Source of the DNA: Pseudomonas sp. BCA17
GTDB taxonomy: Bacteria; Pseudomonadota; Gammaproteobacteria; Pseudomonadales; Pseudomonadaceae
Length of the DNA stretch: 64,000 nucleotides
Assembly: GCF_004519405.1 (NCBI RefSeq)
Contig: NZ_SGWI01000001.1
Location: forward strand, 186,001-250,000
Direction of reading: 5' to 3'
Made by a program: the position numbers and the translations under genes. Under the pieces are notes generated by a model, which saw nothing but the letters and a program-made list of their open reading frames with translations, searched no databases and was not told the DNA's origin. Of the stretch, positions 8,769-18,200 are shown piece by piece. How positions within the stretch are numbered: the stretch's first letter is position 1; the number at the start of each line of letters is the position of its first letter.

Positions 8769-9121
8769 GTAGAAAAACCCTAGGAGAAATCTTCACTGTC
8801 AGTTCGTGCATTGTGCGGGTTTTGCACGCTTGTAGTTATCACGAATTGTTTAACTCTGCGTGAGGATTTCGCGACCGTCCGCCGCCCAGAATAACTTCAT
8901 CGCCATGGCGAAAAGCATGTTGTGAAGGAGCTGTTGTAAAGGGTGAACGCTGTATGTGTGGCGAGGGAGCTTGCTCCCGTTGGGCCGCGAAGCGGCCCCG
9001 CTCTTTGCTTGCAAAGCATGGGACTGCTGCGCAGTCCAACGGGAGCAAGCTCCCTCGCCACAGGTTACTTTTTTGCCTTTCTCCTTCTCGATGTTTATTT
9101 CTACTTATAAGGGACGTTTCA
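8769..9121. other. Divergent regulatory spacer between response regulator and dipZ
   Basis: A 353-base stretch without a gene. The first ~170 bases are A/T-richer and should hold the divergent promoters. The rest is occupied by a REPIN (8957-9062) that ends only about 60 bases before the dipZ start. No coding potential is seen apart from the read-through of the palindrome. Confidence 0.6.
8957..9062. repeat. REPIN copy B
   Basis: Nearly the same sequence as the REPIN at 2087-2192: perfect 27-base REP arms and two internal hairpins. Differences cluster in the short central spacer (CTTGCAAAGC in place of TTTACACAGC). Flanks also match for about 16 bases upstream and 20 downstream (CAGGTTACTT...). 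Confidence 0.9.
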
Positions 9122-10825
9122 ATGTGGCTGCTAGTTCTCGCTTATCTGGGCGGCGTGCTGACTATCGTCAGCCCGTGCATCCTGCCGGTTCTGCCTTTTG
9201 TCTTCGCTCGCACCGGGCAGCCGTTTATGCGCAGTGGCTTGCCGCTGTTAGCGGGGATGGCGGTGACGTTCGCCCTGGTGGCAACGCTGGCGGCGGTGGG
9301 CGGCGGTTGGGTGGTGCAAGTCAATCAGTACGGTCGCTGGCTCGCGTTGCTGTGCGTTGCCCTGTTCGGTCTGACGTTGCTGCTGCCGCAACTGTCGGAG
9401 CGCCTGACACGGCCCCTGGTAGCCGCCGGCAGTCGTTTGTCGCAAGCCGCGGGCGTCGATGCCCAACCGCGGCCGGGTGCCTCGTTTCTGATCGGCGTGG
9501 CCACCGGCCTGCTCTGGGCGCCTTGCGCCGGGCCGATCCTCGGGCTGTTGCTCACGGGCGCCGCGCTGCAGGGCGCCAGTATCGGTACTACCTTGCTCTT
9601 GCTGGCTTACGCCGCCGGTGCTGCCACCTCCCTGGCCTTGGCGTTGCTGGTCGGCGGTAAAGTCTTTGGTTTCATGAAGCGCTCCCTCGGCGCCGGTGAA
9701 TGGCTGCGCCGTGGCCTCGGTGCGCTGATGCTGACCGGCGTGGCTGCCATCGCCCTGGGCCTGGATACCGGCGTGTTGTCACGTTTGTCGACGGCTTCCA
9801 CCAGTGGGTTGGAGCAACGTCTGGTCGAGCGCCTCAGCACACAACCCGAGCAAAAAACGCAGGGCGCGATGGTAATGGCCGCCAACCACACCGACAGCCT
9901 GCCGGTCGAAGGTACGCTGCCGTCGCTGGACGGCGCGGTGCAGTGGCTTAACAGCCCGCCATTGAGCGCCGAAGCCTTGAAAGGCAAGGTCGTGCTGGTG
10001 GATTTCTGGACCTACTCCTGCATCAACTGCCTGCGCACATTGCCGTACGTCAAAGCCTGGGCCGAGAAGTATCACGACCAGGGGCTGGTGGTCATTGGCG
10101 TACATGCCCCGGAATTCGCCTTTGAACGGGATGTGAATAACGTCACCAAGGCCATGCGGGACCTGGGCATCACCTACCCGGTGGCGATCGACAACAATTA
10201 CAAGATCTGGCGCGCCTTCAACAACCAGTACTGGCCGGCGCATTACTTTGTCGATGCCAAGGGCCAGATCCGTTATCACCATTTTGGCGAAGGCGAGTAC
10301 GCCGAGTCGGAGCGGGTGATCCAGCAGTTGCTGCGTGAAGCCGGGGCAACCCATGTTGCCGGTGGCTTGATCGAGGCCGACGCCAAGGGCGTGCAACGGG
10401 CGTCGGACGTGAACGAGGTGCAGTCGCCGGAAACCTACCTGGGCTTCCTGCGCGCCGAGCACTTCGTCAAGTCCGGCCCTCTGGCCCTCAACGACTGGAC
10501 CCTGGGCGGCCAATGGAACATCGGTGGCCAGCAGGTCACGCTCGATCAGGCAGGCGGGCATATCGCCTACCGTTTTCATGCCCGTGACCTGCACCTGGTG
10601 CTGGGGCCAGGCGCGGATGGCAAGCCGGTGCGCTTCAAGGTCACCGTCGACGGCCAGGCGCCGGGCGATGCTCACGGCTCCGACGTGGCGCCGGATGGCA
10701 GCGGCACCGTGACCGAGCAACGCTTGTACCAGTTGGTGCGCCAACCGGGGGCCGTGCAGGACCGTACCTTCAGTATCGAGTTTCTCGACCCGCATGTAGC
10801 GGCGTACGCCTTTACGTTCGGCTGA
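9122..10825 (+). CDS. dipZ: DipZ-type thiol:disulfide interchange membrane protein (567 aa)
   Basis: Carries reducing equivalents across the inner membrane to periplasmic thiols. The N-terminal DsbD/CcdA-like domain (residues ~1-225) has several membrane helices and the redox cysteine pair Cys19 (SPCILPVLPF) and Cys135 (APCAGPILG). After a linker, a periplasmic TlpA-like thioredoxin fold holds the CXXC pair Cys300-Cys303 (SCINCLRT). A beta-rich C-terminal domain (~440-567) is typical of DipZ proteins. The ATG at 9122 has AAGGGA upstream; longer frames run back into the REPIN and are artefacts. It is followed by msrA, pointing to repair of oxidised envelope proteins. Confidence 0.92.
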   Translation: MWLLVLAYLGGVLTIVSPCILPVLPFVFARTGQPFMRSGLPLLAGMAVTFALVATLAAVGGGWVVQVNQYGRWLALLCVALFGLTLLLPQLSERLTRPLVAAGSRLSQAAGVDAQPRPGASFLIGVATGLLWAPCAGPILGLLLTGAALQGASIGTTLLLLAYAAGAATSLALALLVGGKVFGFMKRSLGAGEWLRRGLGALMLTGVAAIALGLDTGVLSRLSTASTSGLEQRLVERLSTQPEQKTQGAMVMAANHTDSLPVEGTLPSLDGAVQWLNSPPLSAEALKGKVVLVDFWTYSCINCLRTLPYVKAWAEKYHDQGLVVIGVHAPEFAFERDVNNVTKAMRDLGITYPVAIDNNYKIWRAFNNQYWPAHYFVDAKGQIRYHHFGEGEYAESERVIQQLLREAGATHVAGGLIEADAKGVQRASDVNEVQSPETYLGFLRAEHFVKSGPLALNDWTLGGQWNIGGQQVTLDQAGGHIAYRFHARDLHLVLGPGADGKPVRFKVTVDGQAPGDAHGSDVAPDGSGTVTEQRLYQLVRQPGAVQDRTFSIEFLDPHVAAYAFTFG

Positions 10826-10830
10826 ATTGC

Positions 10831-10873
10831 AACCCGATCAATGGGGCAGGGAACAAGTCCCTCCCTCCGGGTT
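10831..10873 (+). other. Stem-loop between dipZ and msrA
   Basis: AACCCG at 10831-10836 pairs with CGGGTT at 10868-10873, with an inner partly paired GGGCAGGGA/TCCCTCCC stem. No T run follows, so it may be an RNA-stability or partial attenuation element between the two co-directional genes rather than a full terminator. Confidence 0.35.
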
Positions 10874-10908
10874 GACCGCGTTTATTCAATTGCAACGGAG
10901 TGAGTTTG

Positions 10909-11601
10909 ATGACACTGCTCAAATATTTGCCCGCTCTTGCTTTCGCCGCCTTCATCGGCCAAAGCTCGGCCTTTTCGTTGGGCGGCGCTGAAGATGCCGT
11001 GATGGTTGCGCCGCCTGCCCTGGACCTGCCGGCGTCGGGCAGCCTGCAAACGGCGGTGTTCGCCGGTGGCTGTTTCTGGGGCGTGCAGGGTGTGTTCCAG
11101 CATGTGCAAGGCGTGACGAACGCGGTGTCCGGCTACGACGGCGGCGCCGCGAATACCGCCGGGTATGAATCGGTCAGCGAAGGCGACACCGGCCACGCCG
11201 AATCGGTGCTGGTGACCTACGATCCGAGCAAGGTCAGCTACGGCAAGTTGTTGCAGATCTACTTCTCGGTGGCCCACAACCCCACCGAATTGAACCGCCA
11301 AGGCCCGGACAGCGGCACCCAGTACCGTTCGGAAATCTTTGCGCAGAATGCCGAGCAGCAAAAAGTTGCCCTGGCCTATATCGCGCAGTTGAACGCCGCA
11401 AAAGCCTTCGATAAGCCGATCGTGACACAGGTGGAAACGGGCAAGCCGTTTTACCCGGCAGAGGCCTATCACCAGGACTTTCTGACCGAGAACCCGTCTT
11501 ACCCGTACATCGTGATCAATGATCTGCCCAAAGTGGCGCAGTTGAAGAAACTGTTTCCCGACCAGTATCGCGCGGAGCCTGTCCTGGTAAAAAACCAGTA
11601 G
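10909..11601 (+). CDS. msrA: Exported peptide methionine-S-sulfoxide reductase (230 aa)
   Basis: Reduces methionine-S-sulfoxide in proteins. The signature GGCFWG places the catalytic Cys55, followed by the family blocks GVTNAVSGYDGG, GHAESVLVTYDP and GPDSGTQYRSEIF. Unlike the cytosolic enzyme it begins with a signal peptide (ALAFAAFIGQSSAF), so it should work in the periplasm. Reducing power could come from the thioredoxin domain of DipZ encoded just upstream. ATG at 10909 is preferred over GTG at 10900, because ACGGAG lies 8 bases before the ATG and overlaps the GTG. Confidence 0.93.
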   Translation: MTLLKYLPALAFAAFIGQSSAFSLGGAEDAVMVAPPALDLPASGSLQTAVFAGGCFWGVQGVFQHVQGVTNAVSGYDGGAANTAGYESVSEGDTGHAESVLVTYDPSKVSYGKLLQIYFSVAHNPTELNRQGPDSGTQYRSEIFAQNAEQQKVALAYIAQLNAAKAFDKPIVTQVETGKPFYPAEAYHQDFLTENPSYPYIVINDLPKVAQLKKLFPDQYRAEPVLVKNQ

Positions 11602-11608
11602 CCGCTGC

Positions 11609-12559
11609 TCAGACGACTTCCAGGTACGAGCTGTGAATTGCCCGCGCCAACTCGCGCACGGTGTCGATAAAGTCCGTCAGGCGGCTGTGCAACCCGTCTT
11701 CCAGGATTTCATCGATACCGGTGTAGCGCAGCCGCGCCTCGAACTCCGCCGCCAGGCGCTGCGCCGTACGCCCATAACTGCCGGGCAGGTCCGCGAGGAT
11801 ATGGTTCAGTTCCTCGATGCACGCATGCAGCGAGCGCGGTACATCGCTGCGCAACAGCAGTAACTGCGACACCGAGCGTGCATTCAGCGCATTCGGGTAC
11901 AGCTCGGTATAGGCCTCGAACGACGACAGCGCGCGGAGCAGGGCGCTCCACTGGTAATAACCGCGAGCCGACAGGTCACTGACTTCTTCCGACTCTTCGC
12001 CAAACATCTCGTAGCGCGCATCCAGCAGGCGCAAGGTGTTGTCCGCGCGCTCGACAAAGGTGCCCAGGCGAATAAACCGATAGGCGTCATTGCGCATGAT
12101 GGTGCCCGACGTCGCGCCTCGGAACAGGTGCGAGCGCTGCTTCACCCAGTCACAGAAGTGGCTGATGCCATGGCGTGCCAGGCCACCGGCGGCGATGCTG
12201 CGCATTTCCAGCCAGGTGGCGTTGAGGTTTTCCCACATGTCGGCGGTGATGCGCCCGCGCACCGCATGCGCATTGCCCCGGGCCGCGCGCAGGCAGTTGT
12301 AGATGCTGGCGGGGTTTTCCGCGTCGAGGGCGAAGAAGTGCAGCATGCGCTCGGCGTCCAGCTGCTTGTGGCGTTCGAGATAGCTGTCCAGGGTGCCGCT
12401 GCTGAGCAACGACATCGCCAGTTCGTCCAGGCCATCGCTGCGCCCGGCCTGGGGCATCAACGACAGCGAATAACTGACTTCCAGCATGCGCGCCAGGTTC
12501 TCGGCGCGTTCCAGGTAACGGGACATCCAGTACAGATCTGCGGCGGTTCTACTCAACAT
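11609..12559 (-). CDS. Alpha-E domain protein (316 aa)
   Basis: All-helical alpha-E family protein (MLSRTAADLYWMSRYLERAENLARML at the start, typical of the family; arginine and glutamate rich helices throughout). These proteins are almost always encoded with a circularly permuted ATP-grasp enzyme and often a transglutaminase-like protein. They are predicted to act together on a peptide or protein substrate, but the reaction is not established. The start lies 2 bases after the ATP-grasp stop, so one operon is likely. It ends convergently 7 bases from msrA, and no transglutaminase gene is present here. Confidence 0.88.
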   Translation of the reverse strand: MLSRTAADLYWMSRYLERAENLARMLEVSYSLSLMPQAGRSDGLDELAMSLLSSGTLDSYLERHKQLDAERMLHFFALDAENPASIYNCLRAARGNAHAVRGRITADMWENLNATWLEMRSIAAGGLARHGISHFCDWVKQRSHLFRGATSGTIMRNDAYRFIRLGTFVERADNTLRLLDARYEMFGEESEEVSDLSARGYYQWSALLRALSSFEAYTELYPNALNARSVSQLLLLRSDVPRSLHACIEELNHILADLPGSYGRTAQRLAAEFEARLRYTGIDEILEDGLHSRLTDFIDTVRELARAIHSSYLEVV

Positions 12560-12561
12560 AC

Positions 12562-13971
12562 TCAGTCCTCCACCACCCAGGTGTCTTTGGTACCGCCGCC
12601 CTGCGACGAATTGACGATCAGCGAGCCTTCCTTCAACGCCACGCGGGTAAGGCCACCGGGCACCAGGCGAGTTTCCTTGCCCGACAGCACGAATGGGCGC
12701 AGGTCGATATGCCGTGGCGCGATGCCGTTTTCGACAAAGGTGGGGCAGGTGGAAAGGCTCAAGGTGGGTTGGGCGATATAGGCGTGGGGGCGGGCCTTGA
12801 TGCGCTGGCGGAAGTCTTCGATCTCGGCGGCCGTCGAGGCCGGCCCCACCAGCATGCCGTAGCCGCCGGACCCCTGGGTTTCCTTCACCACCAGCTCGGC
12901 CAGGTTGGCCAGCACGTGGGACAGCTCATCCGGCTTGCGGCACTGGAAGGTCGGCACGTTTTGCAGGATCGGTTCTTCACTCAAGTAGAAGCGGATCATG
13001 TCCGGCACATACGGGTAGATCGACTTGTCGTCGGCCACGCCGGTGCCAATGGCGTTGGCCAGTACCACGTTGCCCGCGCAGTACGCCGCGACCAGGCCAG
13101 GTACGCCCAGCATCGACTCCGGGTTGAAGGCCTGCGGGTCGAGGAACGCGTCGTCGATACGCCGGTAAATCACATCCACGGCCTTGGGGCCGTCGGTGGT
13201 GCGCATGAACACCTTGAGGTCGTGCACGAACAGGTCGGCGCCTTCGACCAGTTCCACGCCCATTTCCCGGGCGAGGAACGCGTGTTCGAAGAACGCGCTG
13301 TTGAAGCGCCCCGGCGTCAGTACCACCACATTGGGGTTGTCCAGGCGGCTGGAGCTTTTCAGGGTCTTGAGCAGCAGGTTGGGGTAGTGGTCCACCGGCG
13401 CAATGCGCTGCTTGGCGAACACTTCCGGGAACAGGCGCATCATCATCTTGCGGTCTTCGAGCATGTAGCTCACGCCGCTGGGGGTGCGCAGGTTGTCTTC
13501 GAGCACGTAGTAGGTGCCGTCGCCGTCGCGTACCAGGTCCACACCGGAAATATGCGAGTAGATGCCTCGATGCAGGTCCAGGTCGACCATCGACTGCTGA
13601 TAACCCTCGTTGCCCAGTACTTGGTCCGCCGGGATGATTCCGGCCTTGATGATGCGCTGGTCGTGGTAGATATCGGCAAGAAACAGGTTGAGGGCATTGA
13701 CGCGCTGGATGCAGCCGCGTTCGATCACGCTCCATTCACTGGCGGGGATGCTGCGCGGGATGATGTCGAAGGGGATCAGGCGTTCGGTGCCTTGCTCGTC
13801 GCCGTAGAGGGTGAAGGTGATCCCGGCGCGATGGAACAGCAGGTCAGCTTCGCGACGCCTCTGGGCCAGCAGGTCGGGCGGAGTGTTGGCCAGCCAGCGC
13901 GAGAACTCCTGATAGTGCGCACGGCACGCGCCGTTTGCGTCATTCATTTCATCAAAGAAAGATCGAGCCAT
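12562..13971 (-). CDS. Circularly permuted ATP-grasp type 2 protein (469 aa)
   Basis: Predicted ATP-dependent carboxylate-amine ligase with a permuted ATP-grasp fold. Family blocks are visible: GITFTLYGDEQGTERLIPFD near residue 50, DLHRGIYSHISGVDLVRDGD near 130, YVLEDNLRTPSGVSYMLEDR near 155, and KETQGSGGYGMLVGP near 365. The length is typical. It is first in a two-gene operon with the alpha-E protein. The substrate is unknown. Confidence 0.88.
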   Translation of the reverse strand: MARSFFDEMNDANGACRAHYQEFSRWLANTPPDLLAQRRREADLLFHRAGITFTLYGDEQGTERLIPFDIIPRSIPASEWSVIERGCIQRVNALNLFLADIYHDQRIIKAGIIPADQVLGNEGYQQSMVDLDLHRGIYSHISGVDLVRDGDGTYYVLEDNLRTPSGVSYMLEDRKMMMRLFPEVFAKQRIAPVDHYPNLLLKTLKSSSRLDNPNVVVLTPGRFNSAFFEHAFLAREMGVELVEGADLFVHDLKVFMRTTDGPKAVDVIYRRIDDAFLDPQAFNPESMLGVPGLVAAYCAGNVVLANAIGTGVADDKSIYPYVPDMIRFYLSEEPILQNVPTFQCRKPDELSHVLANLAELVVKETQGSGGYGMLVGPASTAAEIEDFRQRIKARPHAYIAQPTLSLSTCPTFVENGIAPRHIDLRPFVLSGKETRLVPGGLTRVALKEGSLIVNSSQGGGTKDTWVVED

Positions 13972-14293
13972 TCCAGTACCTTGTCAGTGCCGAGTAACGC
14001 TCGGATGGCACTGCCGCTTCAAAAAACGCATTTTTATAAGGCCGTGGCGCAGAGTGCCAACGGGCCTGGTCCTTACTTTCTTATGGGGTCGGCTCTGGGT
14101 CGGGGGGTAACGAAAGCTCCTGTTGGCGAGCGCGGCAGTGGGGTGATGAAAGGGTTAAGCAAAGCCTGTGCCGAAACGGCAGGCAGCGAGCGCACCTGCC
14201 TGGGCAGCGGCGCGGACGAGCGTTTGAGCGCCGCGCAAGCCAGCGCGAGCAGGCGCGCTCGCTGCCAGGGCAGGCGGCGTACCAAATTGGTGC
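13972..14293. other. Gene-free spacer with GC-rich nested inverted repeats
   Basis: A 322-base spacer between divergent genes. The left end should carry the promoter of the ATP-grasp operon. At 14182-14193 GGCAGCGAGCGC pairs with GCGCTCGCTGCC at 14255-14266, and a smaller GCGGCGC/GCGCCGC stem nests inside, giving an 85-base fold. No ORF with family features is seen. Confidence 0.5.
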
Positions 14294-14908
14294 ATGACAA
14301 TACTTGAACTTCACCGTCCCACGATTCTTCTAAAGAGACTCGACACCTTATGGAGCACCCCATTGCCCAGAATCATCTCGCCCGATACGCCCGAAGCAGC
14401 CCTGTCCGATCACAGCGAACACAACGCCAAGATCTTCGGCTCGCCCAAGGACCGCCTGGATTTCTATCGCCGGGAGATCCAATACGAAACCAGCATCCTC
14501 GCCAACCGCACCGATGCTTACCTCACTGCGCAGTCATTTCTGGTGATCGCGTTCGTCTCGGGCATGGGCAACCTCAATCCCGAGTGGGGCAAATTGTTCA
14601 CCCTGGTAGTGCCGGTGTTCCTCGCCGCCCTGGGCGTGCTCAGCTCGTTGAACGCCTGGCCGGGTATCCGCGCCGCCTACGAAATCATCGACCATTGGCA
14701 CTACAAGCAGAGCGAACTGCTGCGCAGCGAACCGGTGATGGGGCTCGCCTATGATGATTCGCCGCTGTTCTGCGAGACGGAGTCGTCGCACAAGGGCTAC
14801 CGCAAGTCGTTGCTGTTTTCGATGCGCGCGCCATGGCTGTTCATGGTGTTCTGGGTATTACTGGGCGCCTATTCGATCTACATCCAGGTAGACAACCCCG
14901 TGTCTTGA
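14294..14908 (+). CDS. Hypothetical inner-membrane protein (about 180-204 aa)
   Basis: Function unknown. After a soluble N-terminal part (DRLDFYRREIQYETSILANR) come two adjacent membrane helices (about residues 75-120) and a third near the C-terminus (APWLFMVFWVLLGAYSIYI). The start is uncertain. ATG at 14294 has no clear ribosome site. An in-frame TTG at 14363 follows TGGAG by 7 bases and gives LPRIISPD, and may be the true start (181 aa). The helix pair flanked by soluble segments loosely resembles small SLATT/DUF-type membrane proteins, but no family is claimed. Confidence 0.65.
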   Translation: MTILELHRPTILLKRLDTLWSTPLPRIISPDTPEAALSDHSEHNAKIFGSPKDRLDFYRREIQYETSILANRTDAYLTAQSFLVIAFVSGMGNLNPEWGKLFTLVVPVFLAALGVLSSLNAWPGIRAAYEIIDHWHYKQSELLRSEPVMGLAYDDSPLFCETESSHKGYRKSLLFSMRAPWLFMVFWVLLGAYSIYIQVDNPVS

Positions 14909-14979
14909 ACCGATGGAACTTCATCGCCCGAGGCGCGACCTTAACTCTACCCAGGTGATATTTTTCCAAGAGGTGACCC

Positions 14980-15141
14980 ATGAACACACACAAACAACCT
15001 GCCAGCGGTGCCGACGCTCCCAAGGACCCTACGCCGGCCAAAGACCCCAAAGCCAAGGAAAACGACTACAGTCCAGACTTCAAGCCGGAGCGCGAGCCCA
15101 AGCCTGAAACCGATGCCGATATCGATACCCCCGGCGGTTAG
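14980..15141 (+). CDS. Small charged disordered protein (53 aa)
   Basis: A short gene starting MNTHKQPASG with AAGAGGTGA 4-12 bases ahead of the ATG. The product is rich in Lys, Asp, Glu and Pro (repeats such as PKDPTPAKDPKAK), lacks hydrophobic segments and is predicted disordered. It is followed 11 bases later by another tiny acidic gene on the same strand, suggesting a small operon. Function unknown. The clean ribosome site and codon pattern support it being real. Confidence 0.55.
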   Translation: MNTHKQPASGADAPKDPTPAKDPKAKENDYSPDFKPEREPKPETDADIDTPGG

Positions 15142-15152
15142 AGGAAACAGTC

Positions 15153-15287
15153 ATGTCAAATCACCCTGATGAAGAACCCAACGACCCAGGCAATGAAGAC
15201 CCTGGGTCGTTGATGGATGATGCTCAAGTGCCACTAACGGAGCCGGATGAAGCGCAGGATGATGGCAATACAGACGATCAGGATTGA
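15153..15287 (+). CDS. Tiny acidic protein (44 aa)
   Basis: Starts MSNHPDEEPN with GAGGAA about 7 bases upstream. About a third of residues are Asp or Glu and there is no hydrophobic core, so it is probably disordered. It ends 11 bases before the stop of the convergent large toxin-like gene. Strongly acidic small proteins can act as inhibitors of basic partners, but nothing here shows that. Function unknown. Confidence 0.5.
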   Translation: MSNHPDEEPNDPGNEDPGSLMDDAQVPLTEPDEAQDDGNTDDQD

Positions 15288-15298
15288 TCCTGTACGGG

Positions 15299-18200
15299 TC
15301 AGGAATCGATCCAGGAGTGTTCGCCGCCAATCCTGACTCTGAACGTATGGTGAAGCGGGTAGTAATGCCGCTTCAGTTTATCCAACTGTATGCCCAGCGT
15401 TTCAGGGGGGACGATGCCCTGTCGGATGTAGTACTGACGGACATCGTTTTCAATATTGACTATCGGGCCGCGTAATTCGAGTTTCCCATTGACCAGCCTC
15501 GAGTCCTTGGGGGTGCCATCAAAGCCCAAGTCGTACATGTCAGGTCGTTTCGACTTGAGGACCTGGTTGAACAGCGTTGGACCGACAGTCTCAAAAACCT
15601 TCCTCTCGTAGGTAGTGAATTCGGGTGTGTATTGCACCCGGCCGTCAGCGTCCCTGCCCACTGTGGGCCGGTTCGCCGCGAAGTAGGGTTTGTTGGTGGC
15701 GAAGCGTTGTTTCATTTCGTCGATCATGGCGGTGATGACCGGATTCCCCGCCTGCGTGCCGAAATTGCTGGTGTTATAGAACGGCTTATCCGTAAGGCTG
15801 TGGGCAACCGGTCTGTTGAGCAGCACATCACTCGCGCCGGCATTCACCCCATCAGTGCCGACCTTTGCCTGGATCACATCATCCGTATCGAGATAGAACC
15901 CACCGTATTTGTTGACGATGGGGTACCTCGCGACGTCTGAAGCGGCAGCCAGGTTTTTCCCTTGCCCTTGTCGAAAGTAGTCGTACATTTCGTCGCCTTT
16001 CAACTGTTTGAAGACGTCATCCTCGCGAAGGTTCTTCACTTCCAGGCCCGGTGCCTTGGTTTCCAGGGTGTGTTTTATCTTTTGGAAAATGGCAGGCGTA
16101 TCGGCATCCACGTGCAGGATGGACTTGTACCCGGGGGCCTGGGCGGCATTGTTGACCAGGGTGTCCATCAGCTTGGGGGGGATCTCCTGGCCCGCCCAGA
16201 AATAGTGAAGGTTTTTGGGGATCGGCTTGATATCGTTCGGGACCTTCACGGCCGAAGGCGGCATGACATCAACGAACGAGTAATTATGTGCATCTGCCTT
16301 TCTGGCTTTTACGAACTCGTTGAACGGTCCTCGTTGCCACTTGCCTTTACCGCTTCGCCAGAAGTACGCCGGGTTGAGCGGATCGACACCGGTGGACAGA
16401 TTGCTTTCTTTCCAGGCTCCCGCCGAACTGTCGAAGATGACGTTATGCGCCACCCCCTTGTAGGTGAGAGTGAAGGGGGTTGTCGAGTTTTCCACGACTT
16501 TAATGTCGTCCATGGGCACGACATACGTGCTGTCGCCCAGTTTCCAACGCAAGGGGATGTCACTCATGCCGCCCAGCAAACGTGTAGCCCTGGTGGCGGG
16601 TTCCCACCCTGAAGCCCCCAGATCCTTCACCGGAATATCGGGCCCCGTGCCCTTGGGGGGCTGGATGACACGTTGTCCTTCTTTGAGCCGGGACTTGTAA
16701 AGCACCCCATCGACCTTCACGTATTCATTTTGGCCACGGCCCACATAGACATTGCCCTGTAAGCCCTTGGCCGCCAGTTCGTCGGCAGCGATGTACTTGG
16801 CTTCATAACCCAAGAGCTCTGTGTCCAGGGGGCGGACTTCACCGCCAGCCGCGATGCGGTCAGCGACGAAGTCTTTCAAAGGCGCCCCGAAGGGTTGTTT
16901 TTTGATCGCATCGTATCGGTGCCAGTTGCCTTGAAACATGACGGCGATGCCTTCCACCGTCTCGTGTCCAGCCTTGAACCGTCCTTTCGCCGCCAGGCCA
17001 TGTTGCAGGCCGGCGGTCTTGACCGCATCAGCGCTGCCTATTGCTTGCAAACTGTCGGAGGTGCCGGCGCCGGGAGAATCAGCGATGAAGTTATCCAGCG
17101 GTTTGCCGAAGGCTTGCCGGGTGCGAGGGTCAAAGGCGTACCACTGACCTGACGCCTCATCGAATTTGGCCAGGGCTTTGTTTTCAACCGCGCTATTGAG
17201 TGCCTTGTAGGTGCCTTCGGCGACGTCCGGCTTTTTGGCCAGCTCAAGCAAGTTGACGCTACGTTGAGCGCGCAGCTGCCTGACGCCGTGGTACGAGACG
17301 CCGGCCAGCTGCTTGCCTGCATGCCAGGCGCCGCGCGCCAGGTCATCAAGGCCACTCAATGGGTTCAGCGCTCCCACCGCTGCCCGGCCAACGATCTTGC
17401 CCACATGGCCGACTTTCGAAAGGGTTGAAACGCCCGCGATAATGCCTTTGGCGCCTTTGAGCGCGCCACCCACACCGACGGCAAAACCGAACAGATCAAC
17501 GACGACTTCAACGATGCCTTCCTTGAGGTTGCCGTTGATGATGTTCTCGATCCCTGACTTGAATGGAATCAGGCCCGTGACGATTTGCTCGATCTTTTCG
17601 TGCAGCGGTACTTGGGTATCGAAGGTGGTGGCCCCTTTGGCGTAGCGCTCCACCTCGGGCAGGTGCAGGTCGTCGAGCACCGCATCCACGATGTACCGGG
17701 TCCTGGCACTGTTGAAACTGTCGGGCGCGCCTCGTGCATCGGTTGTCTCATCCCTGACACCTGCCGGATAGTCACCCGCAGGTTTGATCACGTCGTAGCG
17801 CTTGCCGGGGTGAGGGATAGTGCCGTTGGTAGGAGCGTATTCGTGATAGGTCTGCCCGGGCCGGCGGGTGATGGTGCCCTTGCTCCGATCAATCGCATAG
17901 TGCATGACCTTGCCGTTGTACTCGGTTTCCACCAACAGCACGCCGTCTGCCACTCGTAGCGGGTGATCCGCCCTGTGGTAGCTGATTTCCTTGCGGATCG
18001 TCATTTTCCCGAACTGCAGATGCTGACGGTCCTCCAGCGGCAGTTTGGCCAGCAGGAGCTTGTACTGCGCCGCCGTGGTTTTCTTCAACGCGTTGGAAAA
18101 GCCGGAGAATTGTTGCTCGAACAGCTCCTGTGGGCGCGGCAGGCTTTTCAGCCGTTCGCGAACCTCATCGAAGTTGAATGCGCTGGATGAAGAAACCCAG

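Noticed and set aside
8954..9121. Extended start of dipZ within the REPIN
   Set aside because: The extra N-terminus is translation of the palindromic repeat; the ATG at 9122 has a ribosome site and begins the membrane domain.
12709..14307. 532-codon open frame opposite the ATP-grasp gene
   Set aside because: Antisense frame; the opposite strand encodes a recognised enzyme.
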